Below, piece after piece: positions 22,601 through 34,409 of a stretch of DNA of 64,000 bases (the stretch's first letter is position 1; every line of letters starts with the position of its first letter). The notes beneath the pieces are model-generated. The model saw only the letters and a program-made list of their open reading frames with translations. It searched no databases and was not told where the DNA came from. Position numbers and translations under genes: made by a program. Source of the DNA: Ancistrus triradiatus (taxonomy: Eukaryota > Chordata > Actinopteri > Siluriformes > Loricariidae); the NCBI GenBank assembly GCA_025084515.1, contig JAJAGP010000020.1, forward strand, positions 682,001 through 746,000. The letters are read 5' to 3'.

Positions 22601-25600
22601 GTTCTCTTACATACACTACAATATATACAGCATATAATAAACTTTTTGGTTTACCATACATTCAAGTTATGATGGATTTGTCAGAACGTATCTCCATGGT
22701 AAAACAAGGACTACCTGTATGTCTCTAAGGATTTAAAATTTTCATCTGGAAAAGTATAGACTGCTTCATAGCTATTGGCACCCTTGGTATGAAGACGGGA
22801 AAAATGGTTCATTTGCTTAATCTCACAATGAAAATACCTCAAGATCCACGCAAGAATGATTCATGAACACAATCAAGGTTTTATGACTATCCAAGACACC
22901 TGATCTAAACTTCATTGACAACCTGTTTGGTGAGCTGAAGAGTTAATCTGTTACCCAATACACCACAGAAAAACAGGAACTCATTGATGACCACTTATAA
23001 TTGTCATTTTATACAAAGTGTATCATTATGTTCTGTTATTGATACGACTGACCTGCAGGAGGTAGTCCTAGCATGCAGTATGGAGCTCCACGAACGACCA
23101 CCTCCTGGAGTATGATGGCAAAACTATACACATCACCTTTATACGTCCCTTTTCGTGCATTCTCAAGATCTCTGAGAAGCTCAGGAGCTGTCCAAAAGAG
23201 ATCTAAGGAACAGGATCATTCCTGAACTCAAGCCAGACTGTCAGGTCCAGCTGTTTGGTCTGGATACTACAATAATGACAATAAGTGGGAACAAAGTCTA
23301 CATAGACCTGGTTCATACCTTCTGCTAAGGGCTCCTCCTTCGGAGCTTTCTGGGATTCAAGAAGCTCATTGAACCCATAATCTGTGATTTTCAGGACAAA
23401 TCGCCCATCCACCACACAGTTACGTGACTTCAGACGTCCGTGAGGGAATTCTCTGTGGTGAAGGTATTTCATTCCCTGTTGGTGCAGAAGAAATTTGCAG
23501 CTTGTTACTAAATGTCATAAGACACATACATTTTGGGTAGATTCTATAAGTCGTTTTTTACAGTGTACACTCATATTCTACAATAAAATGCTGAGATAAA
23601 CCTTAATGAGGTCCAGAAGCAAGGAGGATTTAAACATCCAGTCCAGTTTAACATCGTCATTGCGCAGTAGGTCCTGTAGGCTTCCTCTCGAGCAGTGCTC
23701 GGTGACTACTGCAAACATGCCGCAATCACAGAAGAACCCAAGAAACGGATTGACGTTTTCATTCCTAAGATCTTTCATCTGTGGAAATGGGTAAAACGCT
23801 TAAAATTCTGGTACATATACTGTATATGCGATTGCTGTTTACTTGTGTAATGGAATGTCCCAGATACCTTTGTAAATATTTTGGTGGTGCTCTGCTTGAC
23901 TTCTTTAAATTGGCCCTTCTCAAATTTCTTGAGCCAAACCCAGTCACCCTGTGGGGGAAAAAACTTGTTGTTCTGAACTTTTAAAAACAATAAGTTGGAG
24001 AAACAAAAAAGGAATGCTTTATTGTGTACTGTGTTGCATTTGGAAGCTCGCTTGGTAGCCAGACTGCTTGAATGACATCATTATACTCCTATGCTGGACC
24101 TTTCACTGGTTATTGTAAATGAGAAATTATATCAAGCAGCAGATTTAGTAGAAGTCAAATTAATTCCTGATTTAAAAAGTTCTGCTCATTTCCACACTTT
24201 ACTACAACAATGTCCTTACATACACTCACTAGCCACTTTATAGGTACTCCTGTTCAACTGCTTGTTAACGCAAATATCTAGTCAGCCAATGACATGGCAA
24301 CAACTCAATGCATTTGATCACGCATTACAGACAGTCTATAAAAAATATTTAAAAAAAATGCCAGACGGTAGCAATATAAAAATTATCAATACTGATTATT
24401 AAACCCTTTTTTTTTTTTTAACTGGCAGAGGACTTCTCTGGACCCCTCTACATGTGTCTGGGCTAAGCACCCGATTTCCTCAAACCCTAGAAACAGCACT
24501 GGATTGTACTATACTATCTGTACTATCTGTTTTACTCATTCCTACATAATCAAGTTACAGTGGGGAAAAAGTATTTAGTCAGCCACTGATTCTCCTACTT
24601 AGAAAGATGAGAGAGGTCTGCAATTTTCATCATAGGTACACTTCAACTATGGTGGAAAATAAGTATTTGGTCAATAACAAAAAATTCAGCTCAATACTTT
24701 GTAACATAACCTTGTAACAAACGTTTCCTGTAAGTCTTCACCAGGTTGGCACACACTGTAGCTGGTATTTTAGCCCATTTCTCCATGCAGATCTCCTCTA
24801 GAGCAGTGATGTTTTGCGGCAACACGGACTTTCAACTCTCTCCACAAATTTTCTATGGGGTTGAGGTCTGAAGACTGGCTAGGCCACTTCATGTTTCCAC
24901 CCCCATGCTTCACAGTAGGTATGGTGTTCTTGGGATGCAACTCAGCATTCTTCTTCCTCCAAAACATGACTACTTGAGTTTTTACCAAAATGTTCTAATT
25001 TGGTTTCATCTGACCACATGATATTCTCCCAGTCCTCTTCTGGATCATCCATATGCTCTCTGGCAAACTTCAGATGGGCCTGGACATGTACTGGCTTAAG
25101 CAGGGGGGCACGCCTGGCACTGCAGGATCTGAGTCCCTCTCGATGTAGTGTGTTACTGATGGTAGCCTTTGTTACTTTGGTCCCAGCTCTCTGCAGGTCA
25201 TTCATCAGGTCCCTCCGTGTAGTTCTGGGATTTTTGCTGTTATTGCTCACTGATCTCATGATCATTTTTGACCCCACGGGATGAGATCTTGCGTGGAGCC
25301 AAAGATCGAGGGAGATTACCCAATGGTCTTGTACGTCTTCCATTTTCTTTTCTTACAAATTGCTCCCACAGTTGATTTATTTCACACTAACCTGCTTGCC
25401 TATTGTAGATTCACTCTTCCCCAGCCTGGTGCAGGTCTACAATTTTCGTCCTGGTGTCCTTCGACAGCTCTTTGGTCTTGGCCATGGTTGAGTTAGGAGT
25501 CTGACTGTTTGAGGCTGTGGACAGGTGTCTTTTATACAGATAATGAGGTCAAACAGGTTCAATTAATACAGGTAACGAGTGGAGGACAGAAGAGCTTCCT

Positions 25601-28600
25601 AAAGAAGAAGTTACAGGTCTGTGAGAGCTTGTTTGTGGGTGACCAAATACTTATTTTCCACCATGATTTACAATTAAATTCTTTAAAAATCCTACAATGT
25701 GATTTCCTGGATTTTTTTTCTCATTGTCTCTCATCGTTGAAGTGTACCTATGATGAAAATTACAGACCTCTCTCATCTTTCTAAGTGGGAGAACTTGCAC
25801 AATCAGTGGCTGACTAAATACTTTTTTATATATACATTAAATACTTACTGTATATGTTATGATGTGTTAGGTCAACATTGGGCTTCTACTCAAACCCACC
25901 AAACCAAACCCTCCTTTAAGAATTACATGGACTCGAATCCCAACGCAAGCTTTCCCAAAAACAACTATAGCATCAGGTATAGCCTAGGGAAATACATTTT
26001 ATACATGTTTAATGTTTCTACTATTGCTACATTTTGTTCCTAAATAAACTATGGAAAGAAATATAATTTTTGCTCTTTTTCAGATTTGTTTTTGGATTCG
26101 ATTCCAGTATATTTCTATACTTTTTATAATGTAACTTAAAAGTAAAGTAATGAGTAATGAGATTACATTTTACAGGAAGTAATGAGTAAAGTAGTTAAGT
26201 AATGAGTAATCAGAAATTGATTACTTTTTTTGAGTAACTACCCCAACACTGGTCTCCACCCATCGCTTAAAGATCTGAAGAGCTACCTCACTAGATAAGA
26301 TCCAGCTGTTGTTTAAGTACCTTCAGCTGTTTCCACTTTTTTGGAATCCATTATAAATAGGAGAGCTCCCTACATGACTGAATGTTGTGTGAACATGTCC
26401 TACCTCATATACAGCAACGTTGGAGGTTTCATGTGTTGCTGTGGCCAAACTGTTGACAGAATGGGAGCGATCAGCTGATTTTGTGCTCTTATCATCGGTA
26501 ACACTTTTAGAGTCACTGAGTTCCTCCAGGGTGATTTTCTGATAGGACACAGTGAAATTACAGCGCTTAATTATTTAACCGTGTTGTATTATTTCCACAT
26601 GCAGTTAGACAAAGCAAGTCGAGAAGACACGTCTACCCGTTTGCTTAGCTGGGGGTTGATGAAACTGAGGTCTTCTAGAGTAAGCAGGATCCGATTGGGT
26701 CCTCTTACCAATTGGAGCTGTTGGATTCGTCTCCTAAGAAAAGCAGAGCACACAAATTATAATCAGTACCAGTGATCTGGGTAACACCAAATACTATGCA
26801 GCATGATTAGGATTCAGACACAATACAGAAGTTACCTTATGAACAGTGCTATCCCAATGGAACCAATAATTAAAGTGAAGACAACTGCAAATACTATGAT
26901 GACATAGATCACATCCACACCTAGGATACAAACATCAAATTAAGCATATCATCACAAATTAGGAGTTACCAGTTCTAGTCATGAGAGTCGATACTCCAGC
27001 AGAGTGGTGATTTTGCTAGTTATTAGTCCTGGTAATTAACTGATAGAATCAGGTGTTGGGTAAAATCGGGAAAAATCGGGATTTTATACATCCTGGAATT
27101 TGTAAACTTTGGCAGAGTGCACTTAGTCACAAATAATATTACTATTAATATAATTTATATTTGATAAGTTTGCACCATAGCTCAGTGAGTTAAACTAGGG
27201 GAGACCTAGTTGGTAAGTTGTCAAATCATTAATATTATAACCACAAGACGGAACTATTTAAAAGTTGAATACTAGTTTTGTGCATCTATTTTGATGTCAT
27301 ATCTTGTCTGGGAAAAGCAAAGCACACTGTTACCTGAGATGAGCACCGATTTACCAATTCTCACATTCTAAAGTAAAAAAACATACAAAAAAAACTTAAT
27401 ATTCAGAATTTTGTACTCAGTAGAGAGAATAAAGTGTCTTGTTATACGTTTGCTAATATCCTGCTTTGAGCTAAGTTTGATATAGAGCTAACATTAGCAA
27501 ACATGGCAGTTTGGGGCAACTTGTCTCAGTGATTTTGGGATAAGTTGTCATATATGAATATTTAGCTTGGCTATCAGGTGACAGGGGTTCAGATTTATAA
27601 CAAATGTATTTATGTTCTTGGAGACAGAATTTGCACCATCCTATGTCCCAGATCACCCCTTTCAGGACCCAGCCTTTCCAGGCTCCTGCACTTCCAAGCC
27701 CCAGCACCAACCCAGCTCTGCCCATTAATGCCACCTCACCCTTGCCTAGTAATGCTAGATCCACCCACCAATGGAGCCTAGAGGACATTTGGCAATACCA
27801 CTAATTTGTTCCAGGATTGATTCAAGTTAAATGTTTAATCAATCTCTTTTTCTGTATCTGAATTTAATTTGAATTTGAAGTAAAAAAAATCTTCTTGTTT
27901 TATGTGTTACAAAATCAAGCATGCTTTACCACAAATGCTGTGACAGTTTAACACATATCACTGTTTAAATGCCTATGACTAATGTTTTCTATGCATTTTG
28001 TGTTGTTGTTGTTTATTTGGATTTATTTAACATCACTATCAGCATCAATGGCCATTTTTGCAGCGGTCACACAAGGTTACATTGAGATTATTCATACATA
28101 TACTGTATATACACACTAAATTCAGACCAATTTAGCATGCTCAATTAATCTAGTGCATATCTTTGGACTGTGAAATCCGGAGTAAACCAATACGGATGCG
28201 GGGAGGACATGCAGATTCCACACAGAAAGCACCTGGAATCAAACCCAGGACCTTCTTGTTGTGAGGCGACAGTGCGACCCATGCTTTCCTGCACCTACTC
28301 TACAGCATTGCATTTTAGTATTGATTTCAACATTAGAAATGCCATCACCTAACTGTGGTACCATCCATTCAGTTGTTATCATAGGTAATAACAATACATT
28401 TTCTGTTGTTTTGATAACTGTGGACTTTTTCCACGTTTCCATGTACCAGGAAAGAACAGAAAACCTGTTTACTTAAATCTTAGAATCACAATTGTTAGGG
28501 TCAGACATATAATCATTCAAAAAACATTTTGGCAAAACTCTTTCATGGTTTTTCTCTTAAAGGCAGAAATGGATTCAACATGTAAAACGTGACTGTACTA

Positions 28601-31600
28601 GGACTATTTTATGTAGGATTTCGTAGTCGTGTTTTCCTTCAACTGTGGTGGCTTAGTGGTTAAAATACTGGACAGTTTACTAGAAAGTCTAGGGTTCAAA
28701 TCCCACCTTAGATTTCCACTGATGGTCAAGATCCTTAACACACAATTGCTTGGATTGTAAGACTGTATCTGTTGTAAGTTGCTCTGGAGGAGGGCCTCTG
28801 ATAAATGACTAAATATTGCACAAAGCACAATTGAAAGAACACAAAAGTGAGTAGAGTTGAATGGAGAGATTCTCTAAATGGGTTTCTAATGCCATACCCA
28901 AGAGCTTGTGCTAGAGGGGAAATTCCCCAGAGCGACTGGGCTTGGATCCAGAGTGCCGTTTTGGATAAGGATGGCTGTTGCATTCAGTAAATGTAAAAGC
29001 ATGGTTATGTGTTACCAAGACATATATTTTAAGTAGTTTGAACATCGTGTGTGACTTTCAGTAAACTGAGGTTTTCAGTCATTTTTCTAGGATAATGTTA
29101 GGGACTGTGGTAGCCTAGCGGTTAAGGTACTGGACTCAGTTCAAATCCCACCTCTGCCAGGCTGCCACTGTTGGGTCCTTGGTTGGTTGGGTCCTTAACC
29201 CACAATTGCTTGGATTGTACGACTGTACCAATTGTAAGTCGCTCTGGATAAGGGCGTCTGCTAAACGCTGTAAATGTAAATGTAAATAAATGATTTCAAA
29301 TGACTTGTTTGGTAATCCCACATAGGCATTGGATCTGATTAAAAATCATTGGAGCATTTTTTATACCAAGCGCACATGTTAAAGTACCTCCAGTGCAGAT
29401 GGTGTTGGGACTGAACCAGCAGCTGGAGTCTGCAGAGGGAGCTGAACCGGCAGGGAAGTGAATTGACCTGCCAGCATAGCGCACCAGGTTTGCTCCAAGA
29501 TCCACCAGATAGCAAAGGTACAGGTCAGTCCCAAAGCCATCGGAGTCCAAGATCACATAGTTGGTCTGTGCTTCACCCTGGGTATCAATCTGGATCTGCT
29601 GGTTAAAGCCACTGAAGGTCAAATTCCGTGTGAAGAAGGCCAGATTAGTTCCTGAGAGCCACTGGCCAGCTCTTCTGGCATTATGCATGGCTTTGGCAAG
29701 GAGATAAAGACCATTGTAGATTGTACCAAAAAGGGGAGATACCTGAAAATCACCAGAGCAACCAGATCACAATATGACTAGCTTTATCAGTTACTTATTC
29801 GTCAAAACCTTATATACCATTGCATTACCTGCAGAGGATCCCGGGAAACGGTCAACTCCTGCTGTTGCTTGGCCACGTTGAACGCTTGATTGAACGACAT
29901 GAGTTCTGATGCCACTGTTATGGTGAGCACTGCATCATATGCTTTACGTAGCTTGGTGTTGTTCAAAATAGCAAAGTAGGAGGAATCATTGTAGGGCAGA
30001 CTATACAGCAGAGTGTCATACGGTATAAAGACGTAGCGGCCTCCGGTTAGTCCCATGTCATAGGCCTTTAACAGGAAGTCCATCTGTTGGCCTCCGCCGA
30101 TAAGCACAGAATGCATGCACATGATAATTACTGGGACACACAAACACAAGAGAATCATTTTATAGTCCAGTCATATTCCAGTAACCAGGATTTCCTTTTT
30201 TGATTTGGACACCTGGGCTCTTGGCAGGTGGATGGCTAGCTTCCTCCAAGACTTTTACTGCTGCTCAAACAACATTACAGTGCAGCATGGTTGCAACTCA
30301 AGGAGGGAGCTAACTGACACAATTTGGTATATGCAAATTTCCAGATGCCCAGGATTGGCCAATGTTAGGTAGTCTTGGACTGTGGGCAATGGATAGCTAA
30401 GTTGTTTTATTGAAAGATTATCCTTTTTACCACTTAAGAGCTCCCACAATCTTGAATTGAATTAAGCTGCTATGAATATGAATTAACTACTTAAGAATGA
30501 ACCATGTTTAGTTCCTGGAATAAAAAAAAAATCAGTCCTGGCAGAGGAAAAGGACACAACGGTGTTATGTTTACATAATCTGTGTTCTTAACATATGTAA
30601 CTACATATTCTGTTTTCCATTCAACCTGTTCTTTCGTAACCAGTTCCAGCCATCGTACATCTCACGGACCATATCCTCTCCTCCATTTGACTGCCATGCC
30701 ACCAACAATGTCAACACACTTGAAAATCTTCAATGACTGCATTTATACTGGACTAAATAATACCCAAAGACTCTCTTATATTCTTTATTTTATTTATTAT
30801 ATTTACTACTTTAGTACATTCACTGTTTTAATTATTATATTATCTGTTTCACTATATTCTATATGAGTTATACTTTCATTTTTGCTATATTCTTTATTTA
30901 ATTATCGATCATAATTTATAATTAATTTATTCTATTCAGCTTCTGTCCATTAGCCTATTTAACATTATATACTGAACATCTATGGGTGGCACGGTGGCTC
31001 AGTGAGCAATGTCCTTTCTGTGTGGAGTCTGCATGTCCTTGCTGTGTTCGTGTGGGTTTACTCCGGGTACTCTGGTTTCCTCCCACAGTCCAAAGACATG
31101 TGTTAGGTTAATTGGTGTCTATAAAGTGCCCCTAGTGTGTAAGTGTGCATATTGGCGCCTTGTCTAGGGTTGTTCCTGCTTTATGCCCTACACTGCCAGC
31201 TAGGCACCGGCTCTCCCGCGACCCTGTCATGGATCTTGCGGAAAAGAAAGTGAATGAATGATCGATCAATATTTATGCACTTTAATTTAATTTTTACATA
31301 TAACATCTAGGTTGACCAAGGAGGTTGGGCCCCTTTTTGAGTTTGGTCCCCCAAAGGTTTCTTTCTCATCATGTTTAAGGAGTTTTTCCTTGCCACTGTC
31401 ACTATAGGCTTGCTCAGTTGGACCTGTGGGCTTAGATGCTTGTAAAGCTCCTTCCAGGCAATGCTTCAGGTGGACTTGATTGACTTAAGAGCTCAAGGTT
31501 TACTCTTAGCTTGACTAAATCCAAATATTAGATATTGATTATGCTAATTTCACATTTATTTTAGGTGACACTTTACTGACTTGCAGCTTAATTTGCATTC

Positions 31601-34139
31601 CATTTTTGGTCACTTTTTCTACATCATCCTCCATAGTCGCCTCCATTTCACAGTGTTCGCACTCCATTAACTGCGGGTGACTTTACTGTATATGTTTCAT
31701 TTAATCTTTGATTTCTTTGTTGTTTGTTAGGTTTTGTCATCTGCATGCTTTTTGTGTCTTTGCGTGCTCTTTATTGATCTAGTCTTGTATCCAACTATAA
31801 GCATTAGTGCCATCTCTCTTTGTCTATTAGCTTCTCTGGCATAACTTTGTACCTCATGTACTTAGGTTTGTGTTTAGCTATCTGTCTTTGTGTTTACACA
31901 CATTAGATCCTCATTTTTAGGTTCTTTATTTAGCTTAGCCATTTCTGTATTAGCATGTATTTGTCCTGCACTGTGTCTGGGACTATTACTAAAACTCGAT
32001 CAATCCTCTTTACACCCACTTCTGTCCTCGCTAAATGTTTCAATTAAAAATCTAGACTTTATCCAAAAAGTCCAAAAGGTGTCATAATGTGCAAGTTTCC
32101 TGAAAGAAAAGCACAATGGCTTGTGTGTCCCATGCTCTGTGGCCTGTAACTAGTAAACTGAAAGGGAATTCAAACTTACATCACTTGACTAAGACGGCAT
32201 TTTAAACTGACATGAAACTGTATATTCATCAACCTTTAATGCAGTGACTCTCAAAGTGCTGAGCATGCCACCTAGGGGTAGCGTGGGGCTATTGCGTGCA
32301 TGAAGCAAGGCAAATGAATGAGGTATGTTTCAACTCTGCTTTTTTTGTGCAGAGATGCAATTTGTAGAAAGCAATGAATGCTGTTAACAAGTTCAAATGT
32401 TAGATACACAACGCATGTCACGAAATACACTATAAAGGTGATACTTTTTGTTTTGTTCAGCATGAAGCTGCAGTTTTATATGAATTACAAAGTCTAACAT
32501 TTGGAATGGAACTTGGGAACCACTGCTTTAGTGGTTTACCTGGGTAAATAATGATGTTAAATGTCAACATTTCTAACTGTGATTTGCCTGTTATTTTTAT
32601 TTTTTATTCAGATTATGTTTCAGGTATCCTGATAGGGGTCAGAGAGGATCCAGAGCCTGGGTACAGAACAGTCAAGCAAAGGCCAAGCTAGAGTAATATA
32701 TAACCTAATGGCATGTTTTGGGGATGAAGCGGGAGTGCTATGAGAAAGTCCACCCAAACATGGAGAACATGCCAAACACCATACAGGCACTAACCAAAGG
32801 TAGGTGTCAGCGCTACCCATTGTAGCACCATGCAAAAAATATTTTCACACATATCCATATGAATCTGGTGTTTTTAGAGGCAGATGCATTTTGCATGTGT
32901 GAAAATAAGAGTCTGTCATTTGTATTCTTATGGAAATACTGTACTAATGCAAAACTATTTGCATCCAGTTGAATCACTACCTGTTCTCACCTGTAATTGT
33001 TTCATACACAAACAACAAATGAAGTTAAATGTTGGTTGATAAGGAAAAGAAAAGGAAACATTGCCATTGCCATGTTAGTGATTGGGATGAACATCATCTC
33101 ACTAAGGAAAGCAGAAAGAAACTTAGAAAGAGATAAACATCTGTTCTCTTGTCTTTTTATGTGTGGTAAGGTGTGATTTCAGTGATACCCTGTTATATAA
33201 TTAAAGAAGAGATTTAAGTCTGGCATTAAGATCTCAAATAGGTGCAATGTTTGTGATAAAATTGTCATTACAAAGGAAAAAAGTTTTGCTTGCAGAATAC
33301 TGTTCAAATCAGTAGTGAGTATTGGTCAGTGCTTACAAAATGTTTTCATCTGGCCATACTGTAGGCTACCAAAAGCAAAAATGATAACCTGATTTACCTT
33401 TAATGTCCCCTGCATTCTGGATGTTATTCAGTGTATTCTCCAGGTCCGTGTCATTATTCCCAATTGATGCAACAATGCCTATGGGAAGTCCCTGGCTTCT
33501 TAGGGAGGTAGCCACTTTGCCAGCAGTGTCGACCCATATATCCTCATTAGAAGACACAATGCCAATATTGGCCCAGCTGAAATACTTTAGAACAGTGAAG
33601 AGTACCCGTGTAGGTGACGGCAAAGTCCGGGCAAATGTTGGATAGCTCTCAATGCGGTCCAGCTCGTAGTTGATGCAGGCCCATGAAAAAATGGCTTTAT
33701 CCCAATTCTTGGCCAGGAGGGTGGCTGCATTGCAATATCCTGGATTAGCAGGTCCTACAAAAGCATTTGCTTCTTTTTCATAATACACGAATGTAGTCAG
33801 TGCTTTTGAGGTTTCACATGGCTCCTGGAGAACGACAAAGTCCATCGCGCAGCCCAGGTCCAAACTGAAATCCCTGTTTATCCTATCAATGGCCAACTTC
33901 GATGCAACTGCAGGTAATGTTCGGGAGTAAACGGCGTCACAGTTCCAAGGGCCAAGGACTCCGACTTTAAATACAAAGCTTTGTGGGCAGCAGGGAGATG
34001 TCAAAATGGAGAGAATGATCCATAGTGTGAGGTGAAAGGGTACCGTGGAAAGGAAGTGCTTGGTTCGGAAGATGGTGAAACAGGGATGGCTGGATAACTC
34101 CCACAGTGCACCTCCAAAATGGAGAGGAAACTGTTGCAT
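13605..34139 (-). CDS. Retinal-type receptor guanylyl cyclase, GUCY2D/2F/gc2 group (18 coding exons)
   Basis: Exons, 5' to 3' on minus: 34139-33398, 30130-29829, 29742-29388, 26920-26836, 26733-26637, 26538-26404, 23948-23868, 23778-23602, 23475-23319, 23202-23053, 21098-20950, 19804-19641, 18152-17960, 17271-17097, 15303-15205, 15069-14975, 13907-13822, 13674-13605. All borders are GT-AG with matching phases; 3312 bases give 1103 residues, the family's usual length. It makes cGMP from GTP at photoreceptor or other sensory membranes. Signal peptide core is near 33-50, extracellular domain to about 466, transmembrane helix 467-495 (exon 4). The kinase-homology domain (about 520-810) has HGR and DYG where active kinases have HRD and DFG. 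A dimerisation helix covers 811-865. Catalytic residues: metal-binding D891 and D935, guanine-selecting E931 and C1003, and R1014. The tail ends AYKKKKAEKKA. Position 989 is Ser where relatives have Pro. Which GUCY2 paralogue this is stays open. Confidence 0.95.
14025..14579 (-). mobile_element. 5' part of a Tc1-like element (family T4) in cyclase intron
   Basis: The terminus lies at 14579 next to TA. Reading on minus, the terminal repeat (cattcagaaagt, then actttcacatttt-type text) is followed by the start of a decayed transposase region that matches the copy at 55135-56105. The rest of the element is missing. Confidence 0.75.
15405..16976 (+). mobile_element. Tc1-like transposon, family T1 copy 1, in cyclase intron
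   Basis: A near full-length copy of about 1.57 kb. The right end is CCACTG before TA; the left end is worn. Terminal inverted repeats of about 200 bases share catcatc...tttaggtcatatttatgc. The transposase frame is broken. Pieces include RRKPLLSKKNIAARLQFAKDH near 16076-16145 and the second catalytic Asp in QQDNDPKHTS near 16441-16472. The Glu region reads DLNPMEMLW near 16535. A stop near 16158 and a frameshift near 16200 inactivate it. It sits between the exons ending 17097 and starting 15303. Confidence 0.92.
18430..18970. mobile_element. Foldback (long-inverted-arm) MITE in cyclase intron
   Basis: The left arm (acagaatgtagtccatctgt, about 18460) and right arm (agatggactacagtctgtaa, about 18917) are inverted copies. 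The interior contains gcactgcagtgacactgatg, typical of a widespread non-autonomous fish DNA transposon. No protein is encoded. Confidence 0.7.
19140..19320. mobile_element. Small inverted-repeat element (ctggttgaccagcat type)
   Basis: Several gctggt/accagc words are arranged as inverted arms around 19150 and 19300. It resembles short DNA-transposon derivatives common in fish. Confidence 0.4.
19895..20096 (+). mobile_element. Full-length tRNA-derived SINE-A
   Basis: This is the best copy in the window. The A box TAGCCTAGCGG is at 19905-19915 and the B box GGTTCAAATCC at 19949-19959. A body follows (gccactgttgggtccttgag), then the fish LINE-type tail (ctggataagggcgtctgct) and TAAATG repeats. 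It is in an intron of the cyclase gene, opposite to the gene's direction. Confidence 0.9.
20098..20625. mobile_element. DNA-transposon remnant, family T10 copy 1
   Basis: The left end (caaccccaaatcagaaaaag) is typical of a widespread fish DNA transposon. The interior (gatttggtacaaaagcagca, caaagatggccagatgatgtcc) matches the copy at 39865-40190. No intact frame. Confidence 0.55.
21167..22612 (+). mobile_element. Tc1-like transposon, family T1 copy 2, in cyclase intron
   Basis: About 1.45 kb, in the same orientation as the copy at 15405. A 223-codon frame (21460-22131) contains the pre-catalytic region with RRKPLLSKKNIAARLQFAKD, the first catalytic Asp in LWMDETKIELFG, and VWACFAASGPG. It ends at a stop near 22131. 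The second Asp (QQDNDPKHTS) follows in another frame, and the Glu segment is deleted or damaged near 22260-22310. The right terminal repeat is truncated. The left end is about 70 bases from the exon starting at 21098. Confidence 0.9.
22665..23030. mobile_element. Short MITE fragment and Tc1-type remnant
   Basis: 22665-22722 matches the Tigger-like ends (minus-strand caggtagtccttg). 22760-23000 has phrases of a decayed Tc1 transposase end (cacctgatctaaacttcattgac, then ctgtttggtgagctgaag). It lies next to the cyclase exon ending 23053. Confidence 0.4.
24223..24315 (+). mobile_element. Terminal fragment of Tc1-like family T6
   Basis: It begins cactcactagccacttta and continues aactgcttgttaacgcaaat, the known terminal text of a common fish Tc1 family. 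A transposase fragment of the same type lies at 52560-53085. Confidence 0.6.
24558..25850 (-). mobile_element. Tc1-like transposon, family T2, in cyclase intron
   Basis: The left end CAGTGGGGAAAAAGTATTT follows TA. The right end has the inverted partner (gtggctgactaaatactttt) with a short AT insertion before TTACTG-TA. The minus-strand transposase is broken: 25343-24942 holds an HTH-to-catalytic region with SDETKLEHFG (first Asp), and 24988-24770 holds SSDLNPIENLW (Glu). An internal deletion removes the second catalytic Asp. A detached terminal repeat of this family is at 63170-63378. Confidence 0.88.
28140..28300 (-). mobile_element. SINE-B fragment
   Basis: Minus-strand text (tgtggaatctgcatgtcctc, tttactccgg, tccaaagatatg) matches the repeat at 48866-49172. 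Confidence 0.6.
28645..28812 (+). mobile_element. SINE-A copy
   Basis: A and B boxes are recognisable (ggcttagtgg; gggttcaaatccc) with a worn tail near 28785-28810. Confidence 0.75.
29101..29288 (+). mobile_element. SINE-A copy with internal deletion
   Basis: The head carries TAGCCTAGCGG. About 20 bases before the B box are missing. A small duplication (ggttggttgggtcct) follows, then a full tail. It ends 100 bases from the cyclase exon edge at 29388. Confidence 0.85.
30986..31262 (+). mobile_element. SINE-B copy in cyclase intron 1
   Basis: Starts ggtggcacggtggctcag, followed by gtgtggagtctgcatgtc and tttcctcccacagtccaaag, and ends gctctcccgcgaccctg. This is a common teleost short interspersed repeat. 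Confidence 0.7.
31318..31500 (+). mobile_element. LINE 3'-end fragment, family R
   Basis: It shares ccaaggaggttgggcccctt, ggagtttttccttgccactg and aggcttgctca with the copies at 44439-45236, 47823-48750 and 60935-61690. Confidence 0.65.
31501..32240. other. Intron sequence with no feature seen
   Basis: Part of the long intron after the first coding exon of the cyclase. AT-rich; no repeat or exon recognised. Confidence 0.4.
32242..32525. mobile_element. Non-autonomous hAT element with 8-base target duplication
   Basis: Ends are CAGTGACTCTCAAAG on the left and, inverted on the right, CAGTGGTTCCCAAG. Flanks are ctttaatg (32234-32241) and ctttagtg (32526-32533), an 8-base target site duplication with one mismatch. 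That length is diagnostic of hAT transposons. The 284-base interior has no transposase. Confidence 0.8.
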
Positions 34140-34409
34140 TGTCCTCTTTTTGTATCTGTAATGGTCAGGGTTTTACATGGCAGTCCTGGAGGCCACGTTA
34201 AAGCATACCTGAAAGCACAGGAGTACATTTTATGCTTTGCTGCCTGTTATAATTTCATTTAGTTCCATGCCAGTGCAAATTGCACACAGTTCTCAAACAT
34301 TTCACAACTGAACGAGCAAGCAGTTCACAAATGGGAGATCATTTTGAGATGCAAGGCCTGTGTAAATATTACTATAAAAATGTAATTAAACAGATAAACT
34401 TGACTTACC
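34140..34409 (-). other. Putative 5' UTR splice structure of the cyclase gene
   Basis: A good minus-strand donor (AGTAATG|GTAAGTC) ends an exon at 34409. Possible acceptors before the start codon are at about 34208 (gtgctttcag) and 34155 (ccattacag). A non-coding first exon upstream of 34409 is therefore likely, as in related genes. Confidence 0.5.

Noticed and set aside
29802..30158. 118-codon minus frame starting at 30158 as a separate gene
   Set aside because: It is the second coding exon of the cyclase. The first residues come from intron sequence before the acceptor at 30131.
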